The translations under genes were made by a program, and so were the position numbers. Shown in pieces: positions 18,665 to 28,451 of a stretch of DNA of 64,000 nucleotides. The stretch's first letter is position 1; each line of letters begins with the position of its first letter. The stretch is from CAVVZJ01 sp963752755. GTDB lineage: Bacteria; Planctomycetota; Planctomycetia; Isosphaerales; Isosphaeraceae. The notes below the pieces were generated by a model. It was not told where the DNA came from and searched no databases. It saw only the letters and a program-made list of their open reading frames with translations. The stretch spans positions 685,122 through 749,121 of the forward strand of contig CAVVZJ010000004.1 in assembly GCA_963752755.1 (NCBI GenBank), written 5' to 3'.

Positions 18665-21007
18665 ATGCGCCCATCCTTGATCTCGATCGCATTGATCGCA
18701 CTCCTCACCGCCCCGGTGGTGGCCGACCCGCCGCAGATCAATAACATTACACCCTACGGTGTCCAGCGCAGCGTCCCGACGGAGATCACGATCAACGGGG
18801 CCAACCTCGGCACCAACCCCCAACTCGTCAGCCCCGTGCCGGTGGCCGTCGAGCCCCCCGCCATGCCTGGCGACGCGAGCAACTGGAAACTCAAGCTCAC
18901 CGTCCCGCCCGAGGTTCCCCTGGGCATCTACACGGTCCGGGTGAAAACCGACGACGGGATCTCGAACCCGTTCCTCCTGGCCGTTGGCCAGTTTCCGAAC
19001 GTGGCCGAGGCCGAGCCGAACAGCCATTTCGAACAGGCGCAGGTTGTGCCGTTTCCGGCGGTCGTCGAGGGGCAGTCGGCCGGCAACGACGTGGATTACT
19101 ACAAGTTCACCGGTCGCAAGGGGCAACGGGTCGTCGTCGATGCGCTCTGCTCCCGGATCGGATCGGGGATCGACCCGCAGATTCGCCTGACGACCGCTGG
19201 TCGCAAGTTCGTTGCCTCGGAAGACGATTCGCCCGGCCTGATGACCGACGCCCGATTGGCTGCCGAACTGCCCGAGGACGGCGAGTACATCGTCGAGATT
19301 TCCGACTCGAAGTATCAGGGGGGCGGTCGAGCGGTCTATCGACTGCTGATCGCCGACGTACCCGCTCCGATCGAGGTCTATCCGCTCGGCGGCCGACGTG
19401 GAGAGACGGTCGGCTTCGAGCTGCGGGGCGGCACGATCCCCGGTCCCGACCCGCGTGTTGCCGCGACGCAGATCAAGGCCGCGGCGCCGGCGGAGGAGTT
19501 CCGGCCAAGGTTCACGAATCACGCCCTCGACCTGGCTGGGCCCAGCGACCCGACCTACGAGGCGGACCTGACCGGTCCGCTCGACGTGAGCGACTATCCC
19601 GAGCTTCGTGAGCCGTCCGACCCGAATGCCCCGCCACTGCGGGCCGCGGCGCCCGTCGTTCTTAACGGCCGGATCGACCCGGCCGGCGACGTGGACCGCT
19701 TCAACCTCGCGGTCGCGGCCGGCCAGAAGCTTCGCATCCACGTCCACGCCTCCGACCTCGGCTCGGCGCTCGACGGCGTGCTCCGCGTGCTGAACCCCGC
19801 CGACAACAAGCAACTGGCCAACGCCGACGACACCCAGCCGACCCCGACGCGCGGCAAGGGGCAGAACCGCCGCGCCCCTGGCCTCATCTCGCCCGACCCC
19901 TCGCTCGAATACACCGTCGGCTCCGGATTAAACGAGGTCACACTCGAGCTTCGCGACCTCGCCAGCCGCGGCGGCCTGGGCTATCCCTACCGGATCACGG
20001 TCGAGCCGGCCGACCCGACTTACGCGATCGAGATGGCCGAGGCGCAGGTCAACGTCCCGAAGGGCGGAACGATTGCCGTGCCCGTCTCGATCGGCCGCCA
20101 GGGCTACAACGGCCCGATCACGCTCTCGGTGACGAATCCGCCGCTGGGCCTGACCGTCCGCGCCGGGCAGGTCGCCGATGGCCAGCCGGTGGGCGTCCTG
20201 ACCCTCTCGGCCGCCGCGGATGCCAGCGTCGGCCCAGTCGTGCTCGATGTGATCGGGACCGGCCAGGGGGCGAGTGGGCCGATCGTCGAGAAGGCGTCGA
20301 AGCAGGTCGTCTTCGCCCAGCAGGCCAACTTTCCGGTGAACCTCCAGACACAGACCGGCCTGCCCGCCGCGACGACCTCGCCCACGCCCGTCATCCTCGA
20401 CGCCCCCGAAGGGCCAATCGAGGCCGTCCACGGCTACCCCGCCACGATCCCCGTCAAGCTGACCCGCACCGAGGGAGCCGACGCGGGCGTCTCGATCACC
20501 CCCTTGCCCCTGCCGCCCGGGCTGGCGATCCCCGAGGCGAAGGTCGCCGACAAGGCGAACGAGGGGAACGTCACCGTCAACATCGACCCGGGCACCGCGC
20601 TCGGCAAGGTCACGGTCGGCCTCGTCGCCAAGGGCAAGTTCGACAAGAAGGACCAGACCTTCGCCGTGCCAGCCGTGACGCTCGACGTCGTCCGCCCCGC
20701 CACGCTCGAACTGGCCGCGCCGAACCTGGAGGTCAAGGCGGGGCAGACCGTCGAGCTGAAGGGTAAGGTCATGCGACGCGGGCCGTTCAAGGAGGCGGTG
20801 AAGGTCCAGCTCAATGGCTTGCCCGGCGGCTTGAAGGCGGAGCCGGTTGATGTGGCCGCCGACGCCTTCGAGTTCACGATCAAGATCGTCGCGGACGCCG
20901 GCGCCGGCGAGTCGCAGGCGAACACGCAAGTGGCCATGGCCTTCAAGGTCGGCGGCAAGGACTATAACATCCCACCGACTCCCTTGGCGTTGAAGGTGGT
21001 GAAGTAA
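18665..21007 (+). CDS. Secreted IPT/PPC-domain protein
   Basis: A 780-residue exported protein typical of planctomycetes. The signal peptide is MRPSLISIALIALLTAPVVA, then an IPT/TIG-like Ig domain (PPQINNITPYGVQRSVPTEI and INGANLGTNP). Two bacterial pre-peptidase C-terminal (PPC) domains follow: PNVAEAEPNSHFEQAQ with DVDYYKFTGRKGQRVVVD, and VLNGRIDPAGDVDRFNLAVA. Ig-like repeats make up the rest. The ATG at 18665 gives the signal peptide directly; the frame is open back to 18644. It stands just before a cytochrome c-WD40 gene, a pairing common in planctomycete DUF1501/DUF1553 loci. Probably a structural or adhesive envelope protein. Confidence 0.78.
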   Translation: MRPSLISIALIALLTAPVVADPPQINNITPYGVQRSVPTEITINGANLGTNPQLVSPVPVAVEPPAMPGDASNWKLKLTVPPEVPLGIYTVRVKTDDGISNPFLLAVGQFPNVAEAEPNSHFEQAQVVPFPAVVEGQSAGNDVDYYKFTGRKGQRVVVDALCSRIGSGIDPQIRLTTAGRKFVASEDDSPGLMTDARLAAELPEDGEYIVEISDSKYQGGGRAVYRLLIADVPAPIEVYPLGGRRGETVGFELRGGTIPGPDPRVAATQIKAAAPAEEFRPRFTNHALDLAGPSDPTYEADLTGPLDVSDYPELREPSDPNAPPLRAAAPVVLNGRIDPAGDVDRFNLAVAAGQKLRIHVHASDLGSALDGVLRVLNPADNKQLANADDTQPTPTRGKGQNRRAPGLISPDPSLEYTVGSGLNEVTLELRDLASRGGLGYPYRITVEPADPTYAIEMAEAQVNVPKGGTIAVPVSIGRQGYNGPITLSVTNPPLGLTVRAGQVADGQPVGVLTLSAAADASVGPVVLDVIGTGQGASGPIVEKASKQVVFAQQANFPVNLQTQTGLPAATTSPTPVILDAPEGPIEAVHGYPATIPVKLTRTEGADAGVSITPLPLPPGLAIPEAKVADKANEGNVTVNIDPGTALGKVTVGLVAKGKFDKKDQTFAVPAVTLDVVRPATLELAAPNLEVKAGQTVELKGKVMRRGPFKEAVKVQLNGLPGGLKAEPVDVAADAFEFTIKIVADAGAGESQANTQVAMAFKVGGKDYNIPPTPLALKVVK

Positions 21008-21085
21008 CCAGACTCCCAGCTCCCTCGCCCCACGGTTGAGGAAGAACGCCCGATCTCGCCCTCCGCCCCCGAGGACCCTCCGACG

Positions 21086-22524
21086 ATGACCCCCACCCGC
21101 CTGCTCACCCTGGCCGTCTTGCTCGGCTCTCTCCTGACCCCCGCCTGGGCCGCCGACGAGGCCAAGCCCGCCGACGAGGCCAAGCCCGCCGACGCAGCCC
21201 CGGCCGGAACGTCCAGCTTCCTCAAGGACGTCGCCCCGATCCTGGTGCAGAACTGCATCGCCTGCCACAACGGCCGGAAGACCGAGGGCAAGTACAACAT
21301 GACCACCTTCGCCTGCCTTCACCAAGGGGGGGGCCGTGGGCGAGGGGTTCACGGTCGTCGCCGGCAAGCCGGAGGAGAGCTACCTCGTTGACCTGATCCA
21401 GCCCGACGGCCGAGCCGAGGATGCCCTACAAGCAGGACCCCTTGCCGGCCGACAAGATCGCCACGATGACCAGGTGGATGCTGAGGGGGCGAAGTACGAC
21501 GGCGCCGACCCGAACGAGGACTGGACGTCGCTTGCTGCACAAGATCACCGTGGTCAACGTCCCCGAGGCGTACCCGGTGGTCGTGCCGATCACGGCGCTG
21601 GCGTTCAGCCCCGACGGCACGGAGGTCGCCGCGTCGGGCTATCACGAGATCAACTGCTGGAAGGTCGCCGACGGCTCCCTCTCACGGCGGCTCCGGCCGC
21701 TCTCGGAGCGGGTCTACGACGTCGCCTACAGCCCCGACGGCAAGTGGATGGCCACCGCCAGCGGCGACCCCGGCCAGTACGGCTCGGCCAAGCTCTGGAT
21801 CGCCGAGCCGAACGGCGGCGGCAAGCTCGTCCGCGACCTGGTCGAGTCGGACGACAGCGTGTATGCCGTCGCCTTCAGCCCGGACAGCAAGCTCGTCGCC
21901 GCCGCCGGGGCCGACCGGGCGATCCGGATCTTCAAGGTCGAGAACGGCGAGGCCGTCGCCACGATCGAGGACCACGCCGACTGGATCTTCGACATCGCCT
22001 TCAGCCCCGACGGCAAGCGGCTGGCATCGGCCAGCCGGGACAAGACGAGCAAGGTCTTCGACGTCGAGAAGAAGGAGTCGCTCGTCACCTTCCCCGGCCA
22101 CGGCGAGACGGTCTACAGCGTCACCTTCGCTCCCGACGGCAAGACGATCATCTCCTGCGGCGGCGACAACCAGATCCGGATCTGGAACCCCGACGAGGAC
22201 GGCAAGCAGGTCCGCAATGCCGGCGGCTTCGGCGGCGCGATCTTCAAGCTGGCCCTCTCGCCCGACGGCAAGGCCCTCGTCGCCTGCTCGGCGGACAAGA
22301 CGGTCCGCGTCTTCGACCCGGCGAACCTGAAGGCGTTGCGGACTCTCCAGGGCCACAGCGACTGGGTCTATGCCGTGGCCGTCTCGCCCGACGGCAAGAC
22401 GATCGCCTCGGGGAGCTGGGACGGCGAGGTCCGCCTCTGGAACCTGGAGGACGGGAAGGCCGTGCGGACGATCGTCGCCGCCCCCGGCTACACCCCTCCC
22501 CAGGCCGCCGCGGCTGCTCAGTGA
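21086..22524 (+). CDS. Cytochrome c plus WD40-repeat protein (several frame breaks)
   Basis: Secreted fusion of a planctomycete-type cytochrome c domain and a WD40 propeller. The signal peptide ends at AWA. After an acidic ADEAKP repeat comes the haem-binding CIACH in FLKDVAPILVQNCIACHNGR. The propeller holds about seven blades with FSPDG and WD-type ends (AFSPDGTEVAASGYHEINCW, AFSPDGKRLASASRDKTSKV, VSPDGKTIASGSWDGEVRLW). The frame changes at least four times between about 21310 and 21530, the first beside a run of G; each piece is conserved, so one gene is intended. Co-directional with the IPT/PPC gene (78 nt gap). It may couple electron transfer with protein binding in the periplasm. Confidence 0.75.
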
Positions 22525-22811
22525 CCGACCGGGACGGTGTCTTTTCCGACAACCTGCGGCTGCACCCGTCGCAAAAAGGCGGCGAGTGCAGCCGTTTTGC
22601 TTCGAGGTAAAGTCAGTGAGGAATTCGTGTTGCACGGCCTACGCTCAAAACTCATGAAAGTGGGCATGGGTCTTGCTAAATCACGAACAACGACCTTGTC
22701 ATCTCGGAATTGCCCTTGGGGCCGATCGCGGGTTCGACTATAAGACAGGCAAGCCTCTCCCCCTTCGCTTCCGCCATGTCATCCCCGATCCGTCAGGAAA
22801 GGAGAACCTCG

Positions 22812-25073
22812 TTGCAGTATGCCCGACGACTCGGAGTGACGTCCCTCGTCCCGTTGATGGTCCTCGCCACGGCGACGACCTGGGCGGGTCAGTCAGGAGG
22901 CGGCCTCCCGGAGCCGAGCACAGGGGGAACGCCTGCCGTAGAGCCACGGTCGCCGCTCGGGATCGCTGGTCGGGAGGATCCGGCCGGTGAAGCCATGTCC
23001 ACCGGACTCGGAGTGCTGGCCTGGCTCCGCGTCCCCCAGCCCGCCAGCCCGGGCAAGGTCTCCGAGGCCGAGCAGATCGCCCAGTTGAACCGCTCGATCA
23101 ACTCGGCCAAGCAGGAGCTGGACCGCCTCCAGACCGAGCTGAACGACCCGGAAAGCGAGTATGCCAAGGCCGAGGCTGAGTTCCGCCAGCTTGACGAGAA
23201 ACTGGTCAACCTCCGCAAGCAGGCCAAGGACGCCCCGCCCGAAGTCGCGGCGAAGCTGGGTGAGCAGCTTGTCGGGCTGGAGAAGACCTGGAAACTCTCG
23301 AAGGACCGCTTCGACCTGGCCATCGAGGAGCGAAAGGCGCTCCAGGAGCAGATCGACGCGCTCCAGCAGAAGCTCCAGCAGGACCAGAAGGCCCTCGACC
23401 ACCTGACCGGCAAGACGCCCGCGCCCGATGCCAAGTCGGACGGGTCGGCCCCGGGAACGGCCGAATCCCCGCAGGCCGGCATGCCGGCCCCGAACGCGAA
23501 CCCGCCCGCCGCCACGGCGTCCTCCCCACCGGCCCCTGGTGCGCCGACGACGCCCCCCGCCGAGACCGCGCCGAACACGGCCGCCGTCGCGCCTGCTCCG
23601 GCGGCCGAGCCGTCAACGGCTCCGGCCCTGCCTGGCCTGCCCACGATCCCCGGTGCGGTCACGACCTCGACGGACACCACCGCCACGGCTCCGGCTCCGG
23701 AGAAGGCCAAGCCGAGCAAGGAACTGGTCGATGCCCAGGAGGATGTCCAGCGCAAGGCCGAGCTGGCCGAGCAGGCCAAGCAGGAGGCCCAGTCGATCGG
23801 CGATCGGCTGGAGGCGCTCGACAAGAGCATCGCGCTGGAGAAGAAGCTCCTGGAGGTGGACCGCAAAAAGGCCGAGAACGCCGACCAGACCCGGACGGCC
23901 CTCTCGGAGGAGTTCCAGACCAGGTCGGTCGATGGCGCCCCGGTCGAGGAGCGTCGTGCCCTGGCCGCCAAGGTCCGCGAGGCGGAGAACCGGCTGGCCC
24001 GGATCCGCAGCGACGTTCGCAAGCACACCGACCGGATCGACGAACTCCAGTCGGAGCGTGCCACCCTGCTCGCCGAGCAGCTCGACGCCGCCCACAAGGC
24101 GAGCGAGGCGGGCAAGCAGGTCGAGCAGGCCGAGCAGATGGTCGCCGCCCTGGAGAACCCGTTCACGCTGCGCAACCTCCTGCGATGGGCGATCGACCAC
24201 GGCCTGAAGATCGTGGGCATCCTGGCGGCGATGGTCGCGATGCTCTGGATCTCGCGGCTGTTCACGCGCCGGGTCGTGAAGCTCATGGCCCAGAGCGGCA
24301 TCCGCGGCTCACGCGAGGAGCGCGAGGCGCGGGCGAACACGCTCGTCGGCGTCTTCCACAATGCGATCTCGGTCTCAGTGTACATCGGCGGCATCCTGAT
24401 GCTCTTGCAGGAGGTCGGCATCCCGATCGGCCCCTTGCTCGGCGGTGCCGCAATCTTCGGCCTCGCGGTCGCCTTCGGGGCACAGAACCTCGTTCGCGAC
24501 TACTTTTATGGGTTTGTCATTCTGCTGGAGAACCAGTACAAGCTCAACGACGTGGTGAGGATTGGCGACGTCTCCGGACAGGTCGAGCGGATCACCTTGC
24601 GGATGACCGTGCTTCGCGACCTGGAGGGGTGCGTCCACTTCGTCCCGAACGGCAACATCACGACCGTCACGAACATGACCCACGGCTGGTCCCGCGCCCT
24701 CTTCGACGTCGGCATCGCGTACAAGGAAGACGTGGACCGCGTTATCGACGTGATCCAGGCCGTCGGACGCGAGCTGCGGGCCGACCCAGGCTTTCGCCTG
24801 ATGATCCTCGAAGACCTGGAGATGCTCGGCGTCGATGCCTTCGGAGACTCGGCCGTCGTCATCAAGTTCCTGATCAAGACCCGGACCCTCAAGCAGTGGG
24901 CCGTCAAGCGTGAGATGCTCCGGCGCCTCAAGAACAAGTTCGACGAGCTGGGCATCGAGATCCCGTTCCCCCACCGCACGCTTTACCATCGCGTCGAGGG
25001 CGAGTCTTCCACGCCCGCCGAGGAAATCAGCCGGCGGGTCACGCTCCACGGCCGGCACGGGCCGAACGTCTGA
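22812..25073 (+). CDS. MscS family mechanosensitive channel with coiled-coil N terminus
   Basis: A large small-conductance mechanosensitive channel (about 753 residues). An exported N terminus precedes long coiled coils (AEQIAQLNRSINSAKQELDR, and a second Ala/Glu/Lys-rich stretch), separated by a Pro/Ala linker. The C-terminal third holds the transmembrane and MscS core: ILAAMVAMLWISRLFTRR, the pore helix GGAAIFGLAVAFGAQNLVRD, and the beta domain FYGFVILLENQYKLNDVVRI with VPNGNITTVTNMTHGWSR. Start uncertain: the TTG at 22812 has AGGAAAGGAG at good spacing; an ATG at 22776 is also in frame. Relieves turgor on hypo-osmotic shock. Confidence 0.82.
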   Translation: MQYARRLGVTSLVPLMVLATATTWAGQSGGGLPEPSTGGTPAVEPRSPLGIAGREDPAGEAMSTGLGVLAWLRVPQPASPGKVSEAEQIAQLNRSINSAKQELDRLQTELNDPESEYAKAEAEFRQLDEKLVNLRKQAKDAPPEVAAKLGEQLVGLEKTWKLSKDRFDLAIEERKALQEQIDALQQKLQQDQKALDHLTGKTPAPDAKSDGSAPGTAESPQAGMPAPNANPPAATASSPPAPGAPTTPPAETAPNTAAVAPAPAAEPSTAPALPGLPTIPGAVTTSTDTTATAPAPEKAKPSKELVDAQEDVQRKAELAEQAKQEAQSIGDRLEALDKSIALEKKLLEVDRKKAENADQTRTALSEEFQTRSVDGAPVEERRALAAKVREAENRLARIRSDVRKHTDRIDELQSERATLLAEQLDAAHKASEAGKQVEQAEQMVAALENPFTLRNLLRWAIDHGLKIVGILAAMVAMLWISRLFTRRVVKLMAQSGIRGSREEREARANTLVGVFHNAISVSVYIGGILMLLQEVGIPIGPLLGGAAIFGLAVAFGAQNLVRDYFYGFVILLENQYKLNDVVRIGDVSGQVERITLRMTVLRDLEGCVHFVPNGNITTVTNMTHGWSRALFDVGIAYKEDVDRVIDVIQAVGRELRADPGFRLMILEDLEMLGVDAFGDSAVVIKFLIKTRTLKQWAVKREMLRRLKNKFDELGIEIPFPHRTLYHRVEGESSTPAEEISRRVTLHGRHGPNV

Positions 25074-25301
25074 TCGAACCTGAGTCGGATGGTCGACGGG
25101 AGAGGGTTGGTGGTCGCCGGGAGGAGACGTCTCTTCCTCGACCATCGACCCTGTTTCATCGACCATCTCTTGTTCGATCAGGGACCACCGGCGTATTTTC
25201 AGGGGGCCTGGGAAGTCAAACCCTGCCCCTCGCCGCCGGAGTTGGATCCGCGTATGCTGGAGGCCCCGACGGGCGGGGGGCTCCTGGAGGATCGAGGCGG
25301 C

Positions 25302-25898
25302 ATGAAAACGTTCATCGTGACGGTCACGGCGGCGGACCAGGTGGGGATCGTGTATTCGGTGACGGGCACGATCGGCGACCACGAAGGCAACATCCTGGAG
25401 CTGAGCCAGACGGTCATGCGGGGATACTTCACGATCATCCTGGCCGTGGAACTCCCCGACTCGCTTGACCCGGAGTTGATCCGTCGCGCGATCGCCGAGA
25501 AGGGTCGGCGGTTCGAGCTGTCGGTCGATCTCCGCGAGGCCCGGCCCGCGTCGCCGCCGGTGCCGGCGGGGGAGCGGTTTTTGATCACGGTGATCGGGTC
25601 CGACCACCCGGGTAACATCCACGGGATCGCCGGCTGTCTGGCCGAGCACGGCGTCAATATCGTGGACCTCCACGCCCGTGCCGACGGCCCGATCTTCTCG
25701 CTGGTCATGGAGACGTACCTCCCGCCTGACCTGCCGCCCAGCACGATCCGCGAAGAGCTGGAACGGTTCGGCCGGGAGTTGGGACTGGAAGCGTACGTCC
25801 AGCATGAGAATATCTTCCTGGCCACGTCCGAGCCCCGGCCTGTCCGGGTGGGACCGGCAAGGTATCCGGAGGGGAGCACGGTCATTGTTCCACACTGA
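25302..25898 (+). CDS. Tandem ACT-domain protein (GcvR/UPF0237-like)
   Basis: A 198-residue protein of two ACT domains: MKTFIVTVTAADQVGIVYSV in the first and FLITVIGSDHPGNIHGIAGC in the second. It is related to GcvR and to the UPF0237 ACT proteins, amino-acid sensing regulators. The ATG at 25302 follows GGAGGATCGAGGCGG. The PFL gene lies downstream on the same strand, matching the conserved UPF0237-UPF0210 pairing seen in many bacteria, which supports joint function. Ligand unknown. Confidence 0.8.
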   Translation: MKTFIVTVTAADQVGIVYSVTGTIGDHEGNILELSQTVMRGYFTIILAVELPDSLDPELIRRAIAEKGRRFELSVDLREARPASPPVPAGERFLITVIGSDHPGNIHGIAGCLAEHGVNIVDLHARADGPIFSLVMETYLPPDLPPSTIREELERFGRELGLEAYVQHENIFLATSEPRPVRVGPARYPEGSTVIVPH

Positions 25899-26022
25899 CG
25901 GTTGCCTGGAGACGGGACAATGACCGTTGGGCGATGGCGGATGCGTCGGGTGCTTTGCGAGCCCCGTTTTTTGAATGATCCCGGTGCTCACGGAGCACCC
26001 TCCAAGAAGGGCGGAGAGCGCG

Positions 26023-27399
26023 GTGTACCGAACCGAGGACGTCCTGGCCACGCTGGGGATGGTCCGACAGCACAAGCTCGACGTGCGGACCGTGACGATG
26101 GGCGTCGATCTGGCGCCTTGCGCGTCGCCGAACCCGATCGTGCTCTGCGACCGGATCCGGGACCGGCTCTTGAAGTACGCGGGGCGGATGAAGTCGGTCT
26201 GCCGGGAGGTGGAGAACCGGTACGGCATCCCGATCGTCAACCGACGGATCGCTGTGAGCCCGATCGCCCAGGTCGCCGCGGGGCATGCGACCGAGGGATA
26301 CCTGATGGTCGCCCGGACGCTCGATGAGGTTGTCTCCGAGGTGGGCGTCGATCTGATCGGCGGGTTCTCGGCGCTCGTGCAGAAGGGATGGACCGAGGGG
26401 GCGCGTCGCCTGATCGCGGTCTTGCCGGAAGTGCTCTCGACGACGGAGCGGGTCTGCACGTCGGTCAACGTCGGATCGACGGCCGCCGGGATCAACATGG
26501 ACGCGATCCTGGCCCTGGGCGGCGTCTTGAAGGAGGCGGCCGAGCGGACGAAGGACCACGACGGCTTCGGCTGCGCCAAGCTCGTGATCTTCGCCAACGC
26601 GCCGACGGACAACCCGTTCATGGCCGGGGCCTTCCACGGTTCGGGAGAGCCGGACTGTGTCGTGAACATCGGCGTGAGCGGCCCGGGGGTGGTGAAGGCG
26701 GCGGTCGAGGACCTGGTGAAGAACTCGGCGACCCGGCCGACGCTGGGCGAGATCGCCGAGGAGATCAAGAGCACGGCGTTCCGCGTCACCCGCGTTGGCG
26801 AGCTGATCGGCCGGGAGGTGGCGGCGCGTTTGGGAGTCGCGTTCGGGATCGTGGACCTCTCGCTGGCGCCAACACCGCAGGTGGGTGACTCGGTCGGTGA
26901 GATCCTCCAGGCGATGGGGGTCGTCCGGCTGGGGGCCCCGGGCTCGACGGCGGCTCTGGCCCTGCTGAACGACGCGGTGAAGAAAGGGGGGAGCTTCGCG
27001 TCGTCGTCGGTCGGCGGACTCTCGGGCGCGTTTGTCGCTGTGAGCGAGGACGCCGCGCTGGCGGAGGCGGTTGCGGCGGGCGACCTGACCCTGGCGAAGC
27101 TGGAGGCGATGACGGCGGTCTGCTCGGTCGGGCTCGATATGATCGCCGTGCCGGGGGACACCGACGCGGAGACTCTCGCCGCCCTGATCGCCGATGAGGT
27201 GGCCATCGGCGTCATCAACCACAAGACGACGGCCGTGCGGGTGATCCCCGTGCCGGGCAAGCGCGCGGGCGACAAGGCGATCTTTGGCGGTCTCTTCGGT
27301 GAGTCGGCGATTTTGCCAATCCACGCGGCGGGCGGGTCGTCGGCGTTCGTGCATCATGGCGGCCGCATTCCGGCTCCCCTGTCGAGCCTGCGGAATTGA
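26023..27399 (+). CDS. PFL family protein (UPF0210/DUF711)
   Basis: Member of UPF0210/DUF711, structurally related to the pyruvate-formate-lyase/glycyl-radical fold but of unknown reaction. Typical segments are VTMGVDLAPCASPNPIVLCD, NRRIAVSPIAQVAAGH, TSVNVGSTAAGINMDAI, ANAPTDNPFMAGAFHGSGEP and the Gly-rich C-terminal part GAPGSTAALALLNDAVKKGG. I prefer the GTG at 26023, preceded by GGGCGGAGAG; the open frame starts at 25975. Length (458 residues) fits the family. Adjacent to its usual ACT-domain partner. Confidence 0.82.
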   Translation: MYRTEDVLATLGMVRQHKLDVRTVTMGVDLAPCASPNPIVLCDRIRDRLLKYAGRMKSVCREVENRYGIPIVNRRIAVSPIAQVAAGHATEGYLMVARTLDEVVSEVGVDLIGGFSALVQKGWTEGARRLIAVLPEVLSTTERVCTSVNVGSTAAGINMDAILALGGVLKEAAERTKDHDGFGCAKLVIFANAPTDNPFMAGAFHGSGEPDCVVNIGVSGPGVVKAAVEDLVKNSATRPTLGEIAEEIKSTAFRVTRVGELIGREVAARLGVAFGIVDLSLAPTPQVGDSVGEILQAMGVVRLGAPGSTAALALLNDAVKKGGSFASSSVGGLSGAFVAVSEDAALAEAVAAGDLTLAKLEAMTAVCSVGLDMIAVPGDTDAETLAALIADEVAIGVINHKTTAVRVIPVPGKRAGDKAIFGGLFGESAILPIHAAGGSSAFVHHGGRIPAPLSSLRN

Positions 27400-28451
27400 C
27401 GCCGAGCGCGTGCGCCGGATTCTGGCCGGCGATCGCTTGAAGTCGTGGGCTGGCTGCACCTTGAGGCGGTCCCGCGCCGGCTTCGTTTTGCGTTCTCGAC
27501 GGCCGGCGCGTCCGATTCGTGTGAGGGCCGTCGTGGGGAGGGCGTGCGCTGGCTCTGGAAGAAGTCGCGACGGAAGTCGCAAGCTGGCGGTGGGTTCCGT
27601 TGACCGTACGTTGGCTTCGTTTTGAGATTTCGGCCCTGGCGCGTACGATCGGGCCGGGCCGGATGCGCCACGGGCTGGGCATCGGCGGGAACCCGCGGAG
27701 CGGCTGGGGACAGGGGTTGGCGTTCTGTTGGCATCCGGAGGCGGAGCGTGGTTTGTATCGAGGTAACCATTCCGCCGATCGCAGCACCATCCGTCTCGCG
27801 GAGGATCGGTGCGTCGTCGAAGACGCGACGCACCCGACACTGGGGTCATCACCAGATTCGGCGGAACGATTACGAATCGCGCAAGGTGAGGAACCGGTAG
27901 TGGCGCACGGTAGTTGAACGACGTAGCCGATGTCGAACGCAGCCAAGGGATTACGGCGATCTTCGGCCAACTCCTGCCGGGCACGTCGTAAGGGTTGACA
28001 CCACATCGGATTACGCCTGGGCATTCAACTACCCTGCGCCACCACCGAGGAACCGCGTGCGGCTCTTCAGCATATCTTCGAAAAACGAGGGCTCAATTAT
28101 CGGGGTTTCCCGAGAAAATGTTGAAAGCGCGCGGGCCAGGCGCCCGATCGCGACCGACAGGGGACTGTCACTGTCGGCCCGCCGGCGGGTTTTCCGAGAA
28201 CCCTGATGAGGAGTCGCGTCGTCGATCGACGCCGAGTGGTCGAGGACCGGCGGTCAGGCCGGCCGGGAACCGGTGGCCTGACCGTGCCGGTCGAGCGACG
28301 CGACGACACGCACCTGGTGAAGTCGGGGACGATTCCCCCTCGTACCCCCGCAACGATCCACGGTTCACGCACCGATCGAGACCACACCTTCCACGGGGAT
28401 TGACCACCATGAGCCTCGCCCTCGCGACGCCGGCCGCGCCGGGTCGCCACC
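27400..28451. other. Gene-poor stretch with a long inverted repeat
   Basis: About 1 kb with no recognisable protein: the open frames here are short and Arg-rich. It holds the inverted repeat at 27895-28047. An ATG at 28409 opens a 17-codon frame running up to the next gene and could be its displaced start. Confidence 0.5.
27895..28047. repeat. Imperfect inverted repeat, about 150 bp
   Basis: The 24-nt arm at 27895-27918 (starting CGGTAGTGGCGCACGG) and the complement of 28024-28047 match at 22 of 24 positions. The similarity continues inward with CGTAGCCGATGT against CGTAATCCGATGT. The element could fold as one stem-loop or be a miniature mobile element. No adjoining gene explains it. Confidence 0.55.

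Noticed and set aside
17516..19813. 765-codon minus-strand open frame
   Set aside because: It overlaps the SGNH gene in another frame and is antisense to the IPT/PPC gene; no protein family is visible in it.
24375..27275. 966-codon minus-strand open frame
   Set aside because: It runs antisense to MscS, the ACT protein and PFL, which are clearly coding. Long antisense frames are expected from high-GC third-position bias.
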